Assembly (NCBI GenBank): GCA_902494565.1
Contig: CABUTN010000002.1
Coordinates: 62,001-126,000 of the forward strand
Direction of reading: 5' to 3'
DNA: 64,000 nt
Origin: an uncultured Collinsella sp.
Lineage (GTDB): Bacteria; Actinomycetota; Coriobacteriia; Coriobacteriales; Coriobacteriaceae
A program made the position numbers and the translations under genes. Below the pieces are notes generated by a model, which was given only the letters and a program-made list of their open reading frames with translations, was not told the DNA's origin and made no database searches. The first letter of the stretch is position 1; each line of letters starts with the position of its first letter. This document shows, one piece after another, positions 50,932 through 59,749 of this stretch.

Positions 50932-51618
50932 TTACGCCTCAAGCGCAGCCTTGAACCAACTCGTAATACTCGTGGGGTGCGTGATGGCGGTGCCGACGAC
51001 AACGGCCCAGGCGCCAGCATCGATCGCGGCGCGAGCCTCCTCGGGCGTATGCACGCGACCCTCGCAAATGATGGGAAGGCCGGGGAATTCCTCGGTCGCC
51101 TGACGCAGGAGCGGCAGATCGGGGCCATCGGCCATGGTGCAGTCGATGGCGGCAACACCATGAGACAGCGTGGTGGACACCAGGTCGAAGCCCATGTCGA
51201 CAGCACGACGAATATCCTCGATGGTGGCACAGTCGGCCATCAGGAGCACGCCCTCCTCGTGCAGCGGACGGAAAGTATCTTCGACGGTCTTGCCATCGGG
51301 ACGCGGACGATCGGTGGCGTCGATCGCCACGATATCGGCACCCGCAGCAACGCAGGCGCGAGCGTGGCGCAGCGTCGGCGTGATGTAAACGCCCTCGTGC
51401 CCATCCTTCCACAGGCCGATGACGGGAACCTCACAGCGACCCTTAATGGCGGCAATGTCGGCAAGGCCCTGGCAGCGAATGGCGGCGGCGCCGCCAAGCT
51501 CGCAAGCGCGAGACATTTGAGCCATGGTCTCGGGCGTACGAAGCGGCTCGCCCATATACGCCTGAACGCTCACGACGAGCTTGCCCTTCAGGGACTGGAT
51601 CAAAGGATCAACGGTCAT
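50932..51618 (-). CDS. nanE: N-acetylmannosamine-6-phosphate 2-epimerase
   Basis: 228-aa NanE, a TIM-barrel enzyme that turns ManNAc-6-P into GlcNAc-6-P. LVVSVQAYMGEPLRTPETM, VPVIGLWKDGHEGVYITPT and ADIVAIDATDRPRPDG are family segments with the catalytic Lys and Glu; ICEGRVHTPEEARAAIDAGAWAVVVGTAITHP closes the barrel. The ATG at 51618 follows a GAAAGG site. Last gene of the sialic-acid cluster; a hairpin separates it from nanK. Confidence 0.95.
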   Translation of the reverse strand: MTVDPLIQSLKGKLVVSVQAYMGEPLRTPETMAQMSRACELGGAAAIRCQGLADIAAIKGRCEVPVIGLWKDGHEGVYITPTLRHARACVAAGADIVAIDATDRPRPDGKTVEDTFRPLHEEGVLLMADCATIEDIRRAVDMGFDLVSTTLSHGVAAIDCTMADGPDLPLLRQATEEFPGLPIICEGRVHTPEEARAAIDAGAWAVVVGTAITHPTSITSWFKAALEA

Positions 51619-51643
51619 GTTCGACTCAACCTTTCTCAAAACA

Positions 51644-51741
51644 GCCTTCTGAGACGCCGCACCTTGACGTTCAAACCGTCGCTCGCGTACCGAAGTACGC
51701 TTCGCTCCTCTTTCACGTCAATCTGCGGCACCTCAGAAGGC
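51644..51741 (-). repeat. hairpin between nanK and nanE
   Basis: GCCTTCTGAG/CTCAGAAGGC (51644-51653 with 51732-51741), then GCCGCA/TGCGGC and TTGACGT/ACGTCAA stems separated by 2-nt mismatches, and an apical GCGTAC-CGAA-GTACGC hairpin (51685-51700). The CGAA apex resembles those of the 37 kb elements. It occupies most of the nanK-nanE gap. Confidence 0.8.
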
Positions 51742-51758
51742 ACACTTGGTAGTTATGT

Positions 51759-52724
51759 TTACTTCAACGAAGCAAGAAGGTGTTCGGCGGCACCGATGAG
51801 CGGAGCATCGCCCTCCAGAGAACCGATGAGGATCGGCGTGTCCTGAAGCGGATCGAGCGCCTGGCTGGCATAGCCCTCGTGCACCGAATCCTTCCACGTC
51901 TGCGAACGCCAATCGGGACCTTGGTGAATCACGCCACCCGAAAGCACGATGACCTCAGGGTCCAGGATGTTAGCGAGCGAGCCCAAGCTGGCACCCAGCG
52001 CAAAGCCGGCGTCATGGATGACCTCGGTCGCCTTTGCGTCGCCCGCACGGCACAGGTCGTTCACATCGCGACCGACCGAAGGACGGCTGGGGTCGACGCG
52101 ACCAAAGCGCTCATCGTACATACGACCAATGGAAGTGCCCGAAGCAACCGACTCCAGATGGCCGGAACGCCCGCAGGCGCAGGGAATACCGGCGGCAGCC
52201 GAGCACTCGATGTGGCCCATATGGCCAGCAGCACCATGGAAACCCTGCATCACGCGGCCGTTCTCGACATATGCGCCACCGATGCCCGTACCGATGCCAA
52301 GACACAAGACGGAGAACTTGCCCTTGCCGACGCCCCAGTGGGCCTCGCCCAGAGCATGAGCCTGCACGTCGCCTACAACGGCAACGGGAAGACCGAGGTC
52401 CTCGCGCAGGCGCGGCCCCAACTGAACACCGGACCAGCCGGGCATGATCTCGTTGGCATACGCGATGGCGCCCGTCTTGGGATCGACGACGCCGGCGGCA
52501 CCGATACCGACGCCAAGGACCTCGACATCGGGATTCGCCTCGAGAGCAGCCTTGATGGACGCCTCGATACGTTGGAAGACGGCCTCGCCGCCCTCTTGGG
52601 CCTCGGTGGGAACCTCGGCCTCAAAAACAGGATGGGGCACACTACCGTCAGCCGGGTACTCCATGATGGCAGTCGCGATCTTAGTTCCGCCGATATCGAC
52701 AGAGCAGACGTACTTGTTCTCCAT
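51759..52724 (-). CDS. nanK: ROK-family kinase, probable N-acetylmannosamine kinase
   Basis: 321-aa ROK kinase. CSVDIGGTKIATAIME is the ATP phosphate loop, GIGTGIGGAYVENG the second loop, AAGHMGHIE the substrate Glu/His, and CACGRSGHLE the zinc site, where the usual third Cys is His. LSGGVIHQGPDW closes the adenosine site. Position between nanA and nanE points to ManNAc phosphorylation. Glucokinases share the fold, so specificity rests on context. Confidence 0.9.
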   Translation of the reverse strand: MENKYVCSVDIGGTKIATAIMEYPADGSVPHPVFEAEVPTEAQEGGEAVFQRIEASIKAALEANPDVEVLGVGIGAAGVVDPKTGAIAYANEIMPGWSGVQLGPRLREDLGLPVAVVGDVQAHALGEAHWGVGKGKFSVLCLGIGTGIGGAYVENGRVMQGFHGAAGHMGHIECSAAAGIPCACGRSGHLESVASGTSIGRMYDERFGRVDPSRPSVGRDVNDLCRAGDAKATEVIHDAGFALGASLGSLANILDPEVIVLSGGVIHQGPDWRSQTWKDSVHEGYASQALDPLQDTPILIGSLEGDAPLIGAAEHLLASLK

Positions 52725-52805
52725 GTCGCTCTCCTTAGGAGATAAAAAACAACTACAGGAAATGCGCCGTCAGGCTAGCCGTCACAGCGCGGAAAAGGTT
52801 TTCCA

Positions 52806-52887
52806 GGTGCCCGAGATCGCCAAGAAACCGTGTGACCATTGATCTAATGGGTCATGGCCGCACGGTTGAACGGCGAGGTCGGGTGCC
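52806..52887 (-). repeat. imperfect hairpin between nanA and nanK
   Basis: GGTGCCCGA/TCGGGTGCC (two G-T pairs), CGCC/GGCG, AACCGTG/CACGGTT and TGACC-ATT/AAT-GGTCA stems nest around a GATCT loop. It fills the region between the nanA stop and the nanK start, where no gene is visible. Confidence 0.65.
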
Positions 52888-52897
52888 CGGGGAAGCT

Positions 52898-53818
52898 TTA
52901 CAGGAGACCGTTGTCCTGGAGGACCTTCTTAATCGCCTCGACGTTCTCGCCGGTCATGGCCTTCACCGGGCGCGGCATGGTCGGGCTGTCGAAGATACCC
53001 ATGAGGTTCATAGCGGTCTTGAAGGCGCCGACGCCACCGGCATAACCCTGGACGCCCGAGGTGACATCCCAGATGTGCGAAATCTCATTGAGGCGATCCT
53101 GCTCGGCCTTGACGGTAGCCCAGTCACCAGCCTGAGCGGCCTTCCACTGACGCACGTAGCCCTCGGGCTCAACGTTGGCGAGACCCGGAACGGAACCGTC
53201 GGCGCCACCGAGGTAGGCGCCGTCGACAACAACCTCGTGACCGGTGAGGATGCTCATCGGATGGCCGTTCTTCTCGTTCTCCTGAACGAGGTAGCGGAAC
53301 GAGATGTCATCACCCGAGGAATCCTTGACGCCGGCCAGAACGCCCTCGGCACCGAGCTTGGCAAGGAGCTTCCACGGGAGCTTGGTGTGGACACACACGG
53401 GGATGTCATAGGCGAAGATGGGCAGGTCGAGTTCCTCATGCAGGATGCGGAAGTGCTCCTCGACCTCGGTCATGCCCTGCAGGGCATAGAACGGGCAGGT
53501 GGCGACAAGCGCATCGGCGCCCAGCTCCTGAGCGACCTTACCGTGCTCGATCATGCGCTCGGTCTCGGTGTCGATGATGCCGACCAGAACGGGAACGCGG
53601 TGGTCGACGATACGGACGGCCTCGGAGATGATCTGACGGCGACGCTCGTCGGTGGAGAAGACGACCTCGCCCGAGGAGCCCAGGAAGAACAAGCCATCGA
53701 CGCCGGCATCGATCATGCGGTTGATGCTGCGCTCAAAGGAGGCAACATCGAGCTGGTGGTCTTCGGTATCGGGAACAACGACGGGAGGGATAACGCCGGT
53801 GAATTTCTGAGTTGCCAC
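52898..53818 (-). CDS. nanA: N-acetylneuraminate lyase (DapA/NanA family)
   Basis: 306-aa class I aldolase splitting Neu5Ac into pyruvate and ManNAc. FTGVIPPVVVPDTEDHQLD, FFLGSSGEVVFST (pyruvate-binding motif), IFAYDIPVCV (catalytic Tyr) and LAGVKDSSGD (Schiff-base Lys) are present. DapA homologs look similar; the kinase, epimerase and SatABCD genes around it support NanA. The GTG at 53818 has AAGGAG 6 nt upstream. Confidence 0.9.
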   Translation of the reverse strand: MATQKFTGVIPPVVVPDTEDHQLDVASFERSINRMIDAGVDGLFFLGSSGEVVFSTDERRRQIISEAVRIVDHRVPVLVGIIDTETERMIEHGKVAQELGADALVATCPFYALQGMTEVEEHFRILHEELDLPIFAYDIPVCVHTKLPWKLLAKLGAEGVLAGVKDSSGDDISFRYLVQENEKNGHPMSILTGHEVVVDGAYLGGADGSVPGLANVEPEGYVRQWKAAQAGDWATVKAEQDRLNEISHIWDVTSGVQGYAGGVGAFKTAMNLMGIFDSPTMPRPVKAMTGENVEAIKKVLQDNGLL

Positions 53819-53886
53819 AAGAATCTCCTTAGTTGTCTGGTGGGCAGCCCTATGCCGCCCACTCTTGTTGGCAGTGTCCAGGCCGT

Positions 53887-54738
53887 CTAGGCCAAAGAAC
53901 ACGAGTAGAACGTTTGGTTAAAAAAGTCGACGACTTCGTTTTCGAACGCATTGATGCGCTCGTGAGCGTATTTGGCATAGATGATATGTCTCCGGTCACA
54001 CTCAAGGCCGTTGAATACGGCAAACTGATCCTTGGGATCGCTCACGGTATCCATGAGCGATGTGCCCATGAGCACCGATCCGCGCACCCGAGACGACAGC
54101 GCCTCGAGGCCGCCAGGAAGCGGATTGGCAACCGCCGTGCAGGCGAGACCCCGCTCGTCCAGAGCAGAAACCGCCAGCGCGACTCCGCCGCCTAGACCCT
54201 CGCCCCATGCAAAGATGCGGTCGGGGTCCATGCCATCAAGATTGCGCGCCACCTTCGCCAGCGCGCAACCCCAACGGACGCGCTCGACAAAAGCGGGCGA
54301 AGAAATCCCCCGCTGCAGGTCGTCCGCACCAGCAACATCGTCATCCAGCGCGAGGACGGCATACCCCATGGCGGCAAATCTCGTCATGTGATGCCAGCCG
54401 CGCACAGGCCGATCGATATCGTGGAACATCAGGCACAGCGGCACGCGCTCAGACACTCGGGCACGACCGACAGGCTCGATCAAACGAGCGTGAATCGCAT
54501 CGTCACCGAGCTCAAAGGAGACCTCCGAGTAACGGGCGCAGGGGTTAACAAAGTCAATCGCCGTAATGGCCAGGCCTTGAATCTCAAGATTCGAAGCGCA
54601 TGTCTCTAAATCAGAAACATCTGCTTGGACATCACCGCGCCAGTCCCGATATTCTGCGAGCCTTGACGAAACCGTTCCAGGAATTCCCACGAGCCCGGGG
54701 ACAATCAGCTCATTAACATTGCTCTCGCACTTAGACAT
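53887..54738 (-). CDS. alpha/beta-hydrolase (CE7-like) lacking the nucleophile Ser
   Basis: 283-aa protein with the acetyl-esterase (CE7/AXE1-like) fold. The nucleophile elbow, GASQGGG in its neighbour, here reads GEGLGGG: the Ser is replaced by Gly. The Asp (GTSLMDTVSDP) and His (YAKYAHERINAF) positions are kept. It is therefore probably a pseudo-enzyme, perhaps a binding partner, or acts by another mechanism. Its start overlaps the upstream esterase gene by 8 nt, so the two are made together. Confidence 0.82.
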   Translation of the reverse strand: MSKCESNVNELIVPGLVGIPGTVSSRLAEYRDWRGDVQADVSDLETCASNLEIQGLAITAIDFVNPCARYSEVSFELGDDAIHARLIEPVGRARVSERVPLCLMFHDIDRPVRGWHHMTRFAAMGYAVLALDDDVAGADDLQRGISSPAFVERVRWGCALAKVARNLDGMDPDRIFAWGEGLGGGVALAVSALDERGLACTAVANPLPGGLEALSSRVRGSVLMGTSLMDTVSDPKDQFAVFNGLECDRRHIIYAKYAHERINAFENEVVDFFNQTFYSCSLA

Positions 54739-55708
54739 GAGCCTCCCCTCCCTTGCAGAAAAACGGAATGATCAGATCGTCAAAATCCTGAATCTCCTCG
54801 TGGCCAAAGCCTTCAAAGAACTCATGACGCTTTTCGCAGGTCAGGTTGTTATAGACCGCAAACTGCGTCGCTGGCGGGCAGACGATATCGGCTGTGCCGG
54901 TGCCAAACAGCACGGGGCATTTGACCATAGGGGCAAAGTTCTTGGAATCGAAGTACGCCAGCTTGGCATAGGCTTCGTCAATACGAGTCGAGTCCTCGTC
55001 AAACCAGCGAGACCAATAGCGCAGGCCCTCGTAGGCAATGTCGTCTGCATCCAAATCCCAGACTAGGCGGAAATCTGACAGGAAGGGATAGAGGATGGCG
55101 GCACGATTGATAAGCTCGCTGTTAAGCGCACAGGTCGCAATGCCCAAACCACCACCCTGCGACGCGCCGATCACAAACACACGAGAAAGATCGATGCCCT
55201 CGAGCTCGCGAACAATACGGCACAGGATGCGAATATCTTGGTGCAAGCGGACATAGTAGAGGTTGGCCGGGTCGCCGTCGATGCCGGCGACGATATGCCC
55301 GGCAACCGTTGTGCCCTCAAATCCACCAATGTCCTCGGAGGGACCTCCTTGGCCGGGGCAGTCGAGGGCGATGAGTGCCATGCCCATGCCCGCAAACGAC
55401 GCCTGCTCAAACCAGCTGCGGCTTGCACCCGGATACCCATGGAACTGAAGCACCAATGGCACGGGCTCGTCCGAGACGGGTTTAAGGTACTTGGCATGCA
55501 GGCGAGCGCCACACATGCCGGTATACCAGAGGTCGAAAAGTTGGCAGGTCGCGGTATCGGTGACCGATGCCGTGTCGATCGCATAGTCAAGCCCGACGGC
55601 GTCGGCCTCGGCCATGCGATCCTTCCAAAAGAGATCGAAATCTGATGGACGGGGCATGGCGCCTCGATATTCACCAAATTGATGTTGTAGCTCCTGAGCA
55701 CTTGGCAT
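54731..55708 (-). CDS. acetyl esterase (CE7/AXE1-like), probable sialate O-acetylesterase role
   Basis: 325-aa alpha/beta-hydrolase. LQFHGYPGASRSWFEQ near residue 90 forms the oxyanion region, VFVIGASQGGGLGIATCAL the nucleophile Ser, FGTGTADIVCPPATQF the Asp and FEGFGHEEIQDFDD the His: a full triad. CE7 enzymes remove O-acetyl groups from sugars; in this cluster removal of acetyl groups from O-acetylated sialic acids is a reasonable guess. No signal peptide, so cytoplasmic. The start at 55708 is tentative because no good ribosome site is close. Confidence 0.85.
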   Translation of the reverse strand: MPSAQELQHQFGEYRGAMPRPSDFDLFWKDRMAEADAVGLDYAIDTASVTDTATCQLFDLWYTGMCGARLHAKYLKPVSDEPVPLVLQFHGYPGASRSWFEQASFAGMGMALIALDCPGQGGPSEDIGGFEGTTVAGHIVAGIDGDPANLYYVRLHQDIRILCRIVRELEGIDLSRVFVIGASQGGGLGIATCALNSELINRAAILYPFLSDFRLVWDLDADDIAYEGLRYWSRWFDEDSTRIDEAYAKLAYFDSKNFAPMVKCPVLFGTGTADIVCPPATQFAVYNNLTCEKRHEFFEGFGHEEIQDFDDLIIPFFCKGGEAHV

Positions 55709-55744
55709 GGCTCGTGAACCCAACCTTTCGAAATCGCAACGGAG

Positions 55745-55772
55745 GTGCGCCCGGCAAGGGAACCGGGCGCAC
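55745..55772 (-). promoter_or_regulatory. intercistronic stem-loop between satD and esterase gene
   Basis: GTGCGCCCGG/CCGGGCGCAC, a perfect 10-bp stem with an 8-nt loop and no T-run, 16 nt past satD. Confidence 0.65.
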
Positions 55773-55788
55773 GGGAGGGAAAGCGAGG

Positions 55789-56616
55789 CTATTCGCCGAG
55801 CTTGGGGTGCAGCAGCGACGGCGCAGCGCCGAGCAGCATCTTGGTGTAGGGGTCCTGGGGATGCTGGAAGACCTGCTTGGCCTCGCCCTGCTCGACGATC
55901 TTGCCGCCATTCATAACGATGATGTCGTCAGAGATATAGCGGACCGTCTGGATGTCATGGCTGATGAACACCATGGCCAGGCCGAGCTCCTTCTTAAGGT
56001 CGGTCAGCAGGTTCAGAATCTGCGCGCGGACCGAAACGTCCAGAGCCGAGGTGGGCTCGTCGGCGATGATGGCATCGGGGTTCAGCGACAGGGCACGGGC
56101 AATTGCGACGCGCTGGCGCTGGCCGCCCGAAAGCTGACCGGGAAGAACCTCGGCGGCGGAGCTGGGCAGACCGGTGAGCTCCAGGAGCTCTTTGACGCGC
56201 TTCTCCTGCTCGGCCTCGGTACCCAGGTTGTGGACGCGCATGGGGTCGAGCAGTTGCTCGCGAACGACCATGCGGGGGTTGAGCGCCGTGGCCGGGTTTT
56301 GAAACACGACCGAGATGACGCGACCCATGTGGCGACGGTCCTCGGCGGTACGTTTGGTAACGTCCTTGCCCTTAAAGTAGACCTTGCCGCTCGTGGGGGC
56401 CTGCAGGCCGCACATGACGTTGGCGGTGGTGGACTTACCGCAACCGGACTCGCCGACGATGCCGATCGTCTGACCGGGCATGAGCTTAATCGTTACACCC
56501 TGGACGGCGTGAACCAGGTTGGGGTGCAGAATCGAGCCGGTACGGGTCCTAAAGGTGACGTGGACGTCATCAAGGAAGATGATCGGCTCGACGCCGTTGA
56601 CTGCGGTCTCGCTCAT
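55789..56616 (-). CDS. satD: sialic-acid ABC transporter ATP-binding protein
   Basis: 275-aa Dpp-type ATPase. Walker A GIVGESGCGKSTTANVM, Q-loop VVFQNPATALNPRM, signature LSGGQRQRVAIARA, Walker B AIIADEPTSALDVS. It lacks the C-terminal Cys cluster of the peptide ATPases at 37-39 kb. It starts directly after the satC stop (no gap). Assigned to sialic acid by its place in the nan cluster and the fused satC. Confidence 0.88.
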   Translation of the reverse strand: MSETAVNGVEPIIFLDDVHVTFRTRTGSILHPNLVHAVQGVTIKLMPGQTIGIVGESGCGKSTTANVMCGLQAPTSGKVYFKGKDVTKRTAEDRRHMGRVISVVFQNPATALNPRMVVREQLLDPMRVHNLGTEAEQEKRVKELLELTGLPSSAAEVLPGQLSGGQRQRVAIARALSLNPDAIIADEPTSALDVSVRAQILNLLTDLKKELGLAMVFISHDIQTVRYISDDIIVMNGGKIVEQGEAKQVFQHPQDPYTKMLLGAAPSLLHPKLGE

Positions 56617-58632
56617 CTACATCACCTCCGCGTGAGGGGTCAAACCATTTGCCTTGAGCACCTCGTCGGGGAGCTCGGAATAGAAGTGCTCGGTGCCGGG
56701 CACGCGCTTGAAGACCGGACGGGTGTCCAGGCCAATACGCGGATGGCTCGAGCGGGGCGCGAAGCGATCGCCCTTGGGGAAATCGCGCGGACTCGGAACG
56801 GCGCCGGGCACCTGGTGCAGGCGGCCCGAACCGCTCTCGATGGACAGAACGGAACCCAGAAGACCGCGGGTGTACTCGTGGATCGGGTTAGTGAGCAGCT
56901 CCTTGGTGGGTGCCTGCTCGATAACCTGGCCAGCGTACATAACCGTGATGTTGTGGGCGACCTCGGCGACCAGCGCCAGGTCGTGCGAAACGAAGATCAT
57001 GGCAAAGCCGAGCTTGGCCTGAAGATCGTTGAGCAGCTTGATGACCTGCTTCTGGACGGTAACGTCCAGAGCGGTCGTGGGTTCGTCGCAGATGACCAGC
57101 TTGGGGTCGCGGGTAAGGGCCATAGCGATCAGGACACGCTGACGCTGGCCGCCGGAAAGCTCGTGCGGATAGCTCTCGAGCGTGCGCTTGGGATCGAGGC
57201 CGACGAGCTCCAGGAGCTCCTCGGCGCTGCGGGTTCCGCCGCGCTTGGTGAGCTGCTTCATCTGGGCAGAGATGAGCATGGAGGGGTTGAGCGAGGACAG
57301 GGCGTCCTGATAGACCATAGCGATATCGGTACCGCGCAGGCCGAACCACTCCTTCTTGCTCATCTTGAGCAGGTCACGGCCCTCCCAGAGGACCTCGCCG
57401 GAAAGGTGCTCGTCCTCATCGGTCAGGCCCATGATGGCCAGCGTGGTGATGGACTTACCGCAACCGGACTCGCCCACCAGGCCCATGGTCTGACCAGGAC
57501 GGACGTCAAAGTTGACATGGTCGACGACGTTGATATCACCGTGATGCTCAAACTGGATGCAGAAGTCACGGACCGAGAGAACCGGTTCGACAGACTCGTC
57601 GGGCACATGGCGATCGTCACGCTTGAGCTCGACATCGCGCAGGGCGCCAAGGCGAGCGGAGAGGGACTGGGCCTGCTCCTTGTAGGCGCGAACGGGGTCG
57701 GAGACCAGCAGGTCGGCCTCGCGACGCTTGGAGGAATCGGTCGGATCCAGGGCGGCGGAGGGAGCAGCGGCCATGGCGTCGGTAATGCCCTCGGAGAGGA
57801 TGTTGAGCGCCAGGCAGGTAATCATGATGGCCAGACCCGGGAACAGCGCCTGCCACCAACGGCCGGCAAGCACGCCGCCGCGGGCGTCGGCGAGGATGTT
57901 GCCCCAGGTAGCGGTGGGCTCCTGAATACCAGCGCCGATGAAGGTCAGCGAGGCCTCGAAGATGATGGCGTCGGCGACCAGGGTAACGGTGAAGACCATG
58001 ATCGGGGCGATGCAGTTACGCAGAACATGCTTGATCAAAATCCACGGAGCCTTGGCGCCGGAAACGATGACCGCACGGACATAGTCCTCGCCGTACTCGG
58101 ACACGATGTTGGCGCGCACGATACGGGCAATCTGCGGAGTGTACATGAAGCCGATGGCGAAGATGATCGACGGCACGGAGTTGCCCAGGATGGAGACGAA
58201 GACGGCCGCGAGGGCGATGCCGGGGATGGACATGATGATGTCCAGGATACGCATGATCGTCTCGGAGACGGCCTTGCGCGAAACCGCTGCAAGGGCGCCC
58301 ACGACCGAGCCGCAGACCAGAGCCATGGCAGTAGCGCCAAAGCCGATGATCAGCGAGTAACGACCACCGTAGAGCATACGCGACAGAATGTCGCGGCCCT
58401 TATCGTCGGTACCGAAGATAAATCCGTTGCCGGGAGCCTGGCGAGCCGTAAAGATCTCGACCGGGCTATAGGGGGCAAGAAGGGGCGCCAGAATCGCAGT
58501 CAGGGCGACCAGCACCAGCACGACGGCGGCAATCTTAGAAGACAACGTCATCTTCTTCCAGCCACCGAGCTTGAGTCCCTTGGAGGCAGCCTTCTCGAGC
58601 TGCTCGGTTTGCTTCTCTCGAATCTTTACCAT
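56617..58632 (-). CDS. satC: fused permease-ATPase subunit of the sialic-acid ABC transporter
   Basis: 671-aa fusion: residues 1-300 are a DppC-type permease (FGTDDKGRDILSRMLYGGRYSL, six helices, EAA-like RAVIVSGAKAPWILIKHVLRN) and residues 350-671 a DppD-type ATPase (Walker A GLVGESGCGKSITTLAIM, signature LSGGQRQRVLIAMA, Walker B LVICDEPTTALDVT), joined by a charged linker. The same fusion is described for SatC of Haemophilus ducreyi and SiaG of Corynebacterium glutamicum, both sialic-acid importers. 3 nt after satB. Confidence 0.93.
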   Translation of the reverse strand: MVKIREKQTEQLEKAASKGLKLGGWKKMTLSSKIAAVVLVLVALTAILAPLLAPYSPVEIFTARQAPGNGFIFGTDDKGRDILSRMLYGGRYSLIIGFGATAMALVCGSVVGALAAVSRKAVSETIMRILDIIMSIPGIALAAVFVSILGNSVPSIIFAIGFMYTPQIARIVRANIVSEYGEDYVRAVIVSGAKAPWILIKHVLRNCIAPIMVFTVTLVADAIIFEASLTFIGAGIQEPTATWGNILADARGGVLAGRWWQALFPGLAIMITCLALNILSEGITDAMAAAPSAALDPTDSSKRREADLLVSDPVRAYKEQAQSLSARLGALRDVELKRDDRHVPDESVEPVLSVRDFCIQFEHHGDINVVDHVNFDVRPGQTMGLVGESGCGKSITTLAIMGLTDEDEHLSGEVLWEGRDLLKMSKKEWFGLRGTDIAMVYQDALSSLNPSMLISAQMKQLTKRGGTRSAEELLELVGLDPKRTLESYPHELSGGQRQRVLIAMALTRDPKLVICDEPTTALDVTVQKQVIKLLNDLQAKLGFAMIFVSHDLALVAEVAHNITVMYAGQVIEQAPTKELLTNPIHEYTRGLLGSVLSIESGSGRLHQVPGAVPSPRDFPKGDRFAPRSSHPRIGLDTRPVFKRVPGTEHFYSELPDEVLKANGLTPHAEVM

Positions 58633-58635
58633 AAT

Positions 58636-59592
58636 CTACACCGTCCTGATGCGCGGGTTGATGAGCAGGTAGAGCATGTCAACCACGATGTTGATGATGA
58701 TGAAGGCGAGAGCAACGACGATGACGACGCCCTGAACCAGGTTCGCCTCGTTGCCCTGAACGCCCTGCAGAATCGCGGTGCCCATGCCGGGGAGGTTGAA
58801 GATAACCTCGATGACGACGGCGCCGCCCATGAGGTAACCGATCTTAAGACCGAGGGTGGTGACCGGGGTGATCAGCGCATTGCGAAGAACGTTGATGCCG
58901 ACGACGACCTTCTCGGGAACGCCGGCGCCACGAGCCATACGGACATAGTCCTTGTCGAGCTCCTCGACCATGGCGGTACGCACGATACGAGTCATCTGGC
59001 CCGTCAGCGGAAATGCCAAGGCGATAGCGGGCATGATCATACGTCCCAGATAGCCAACCGGATTCGTGGTGAAGTGAGGCAGAGCACCCGATGCCGGAAG
59101 CACCTTAAGGTAGGAAGAGAACAGCAGGATCAACAGAACGGCAAGCCAGAACGACGGGGTTGCCAAGCCGGCGATGGAAAAGACGCGGATCACTTGGTCC
59201 GGCCATTTGTCGCGATACAGTGCCGCGATGACGCCGAGCAAAAACGAAACGACCGCACCGATGGCAAGACCGATGAAGGTCAGCTGCATCGTAACGGGCA
59301 GGGCCGTGGAGATGCGCTTGGCAACGGAGTTGCGAGCAGCACCATAGGTGCCCATGTCGCCATGAATCAAATCGCCCATATAGCGCACGTAGCGCACGGG
59401 CCAGGGGTCGTCCAGACCATACTTCTCATGGTACTCGGCGACCGCCTCGGGCGAGGCACCGTCACCCAACGCCGTGTAGGCGGGGTCGGTCTTGGAGAAC
59501 GACATAAGGAAGAACACCAGGACGGTGACGCCCAATGCCATGATCGGCAGCGCCACGAGACGCCTTCCAATCAAACGTAGCAAGTTGTTCAC
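58636..59592 (-). CDS. satB: sialic-acid ABC transporter permease
   Basis: 318-aa DppB-type permease: first helix RLVALPIMALGVTVLVFFLM, long external loop with YHEKYGLDDPWPVRYVRYMGDLIHGDMG, and EAA loop RMARGAGVPEKVVVGINVLRNALITPVTTLG. The GTG at 59592 was chosen for its GGGGAG site; an upstream in-frame start at 59625 adds unrelated residues. Follows satA across a hairpin. Confidence 0.92.
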   Translation of the reverse strand: MNNLLRLIGRRLVALPIMALGVTVLVFFLMSFSKTDPAYTALGDGASPEAVAEYHEKYGLDDPWPVRYVRYMGDLIHGDMGTYGAARNSVAKRISTALPVTMQLTFIGLAIGAVVSFLLGVIAALYRDKWPDQVIRVFSIAGLATPSFWLAVLLILLFSSYLKVLPASGALPHFTTNPVGYLGRMIMPAIALAFPLTGQMTRIVRTAMVEELDKDYVRMARGAGVPEKVVVGINVLRNALITPVTTLGLKIGYLMGGAVVIEVIFNLPGMGTAILQGVQGNEANLVQGVVIVVALAFIIINIVVDMLYLLINPRIRTV

Positions 59593-59653
59593 GTTCTCTC
59601 CCCTTTCTTTTGTCGGTAGGACCAACTGGTATATGAGTACGGATACTCATTAC

Positions 59654-59687
59654 AAGACCCGAGCGACATCGTTGCCGCCCGGGTCTT
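59654..59687 (-). promoter_or_regulatory. intercistronic stem-loop between satA and satB
   Basis: AAGACCCG.GCG pairs with CGC.CGGGTCTT; no T-run on the minus strand. Third case in the window of a hairpin directly downstream of a binding-protein gene. Confidence 0.6.
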
Positions 59688-59749
59688 TGTTTCAACTATG
59701 AGGATACGGTCCCAACGACCGACATCCTGCATACAGACTCAAGCGAGTC

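Noticed and set aside
55567..59580. Plus-strand open frame of 1337 codons
   Set aside because: It lies antisense to satBCD and the esterase gene, its composition mirrors their codon third positions, and it has no recognisable domain or ribosome site.
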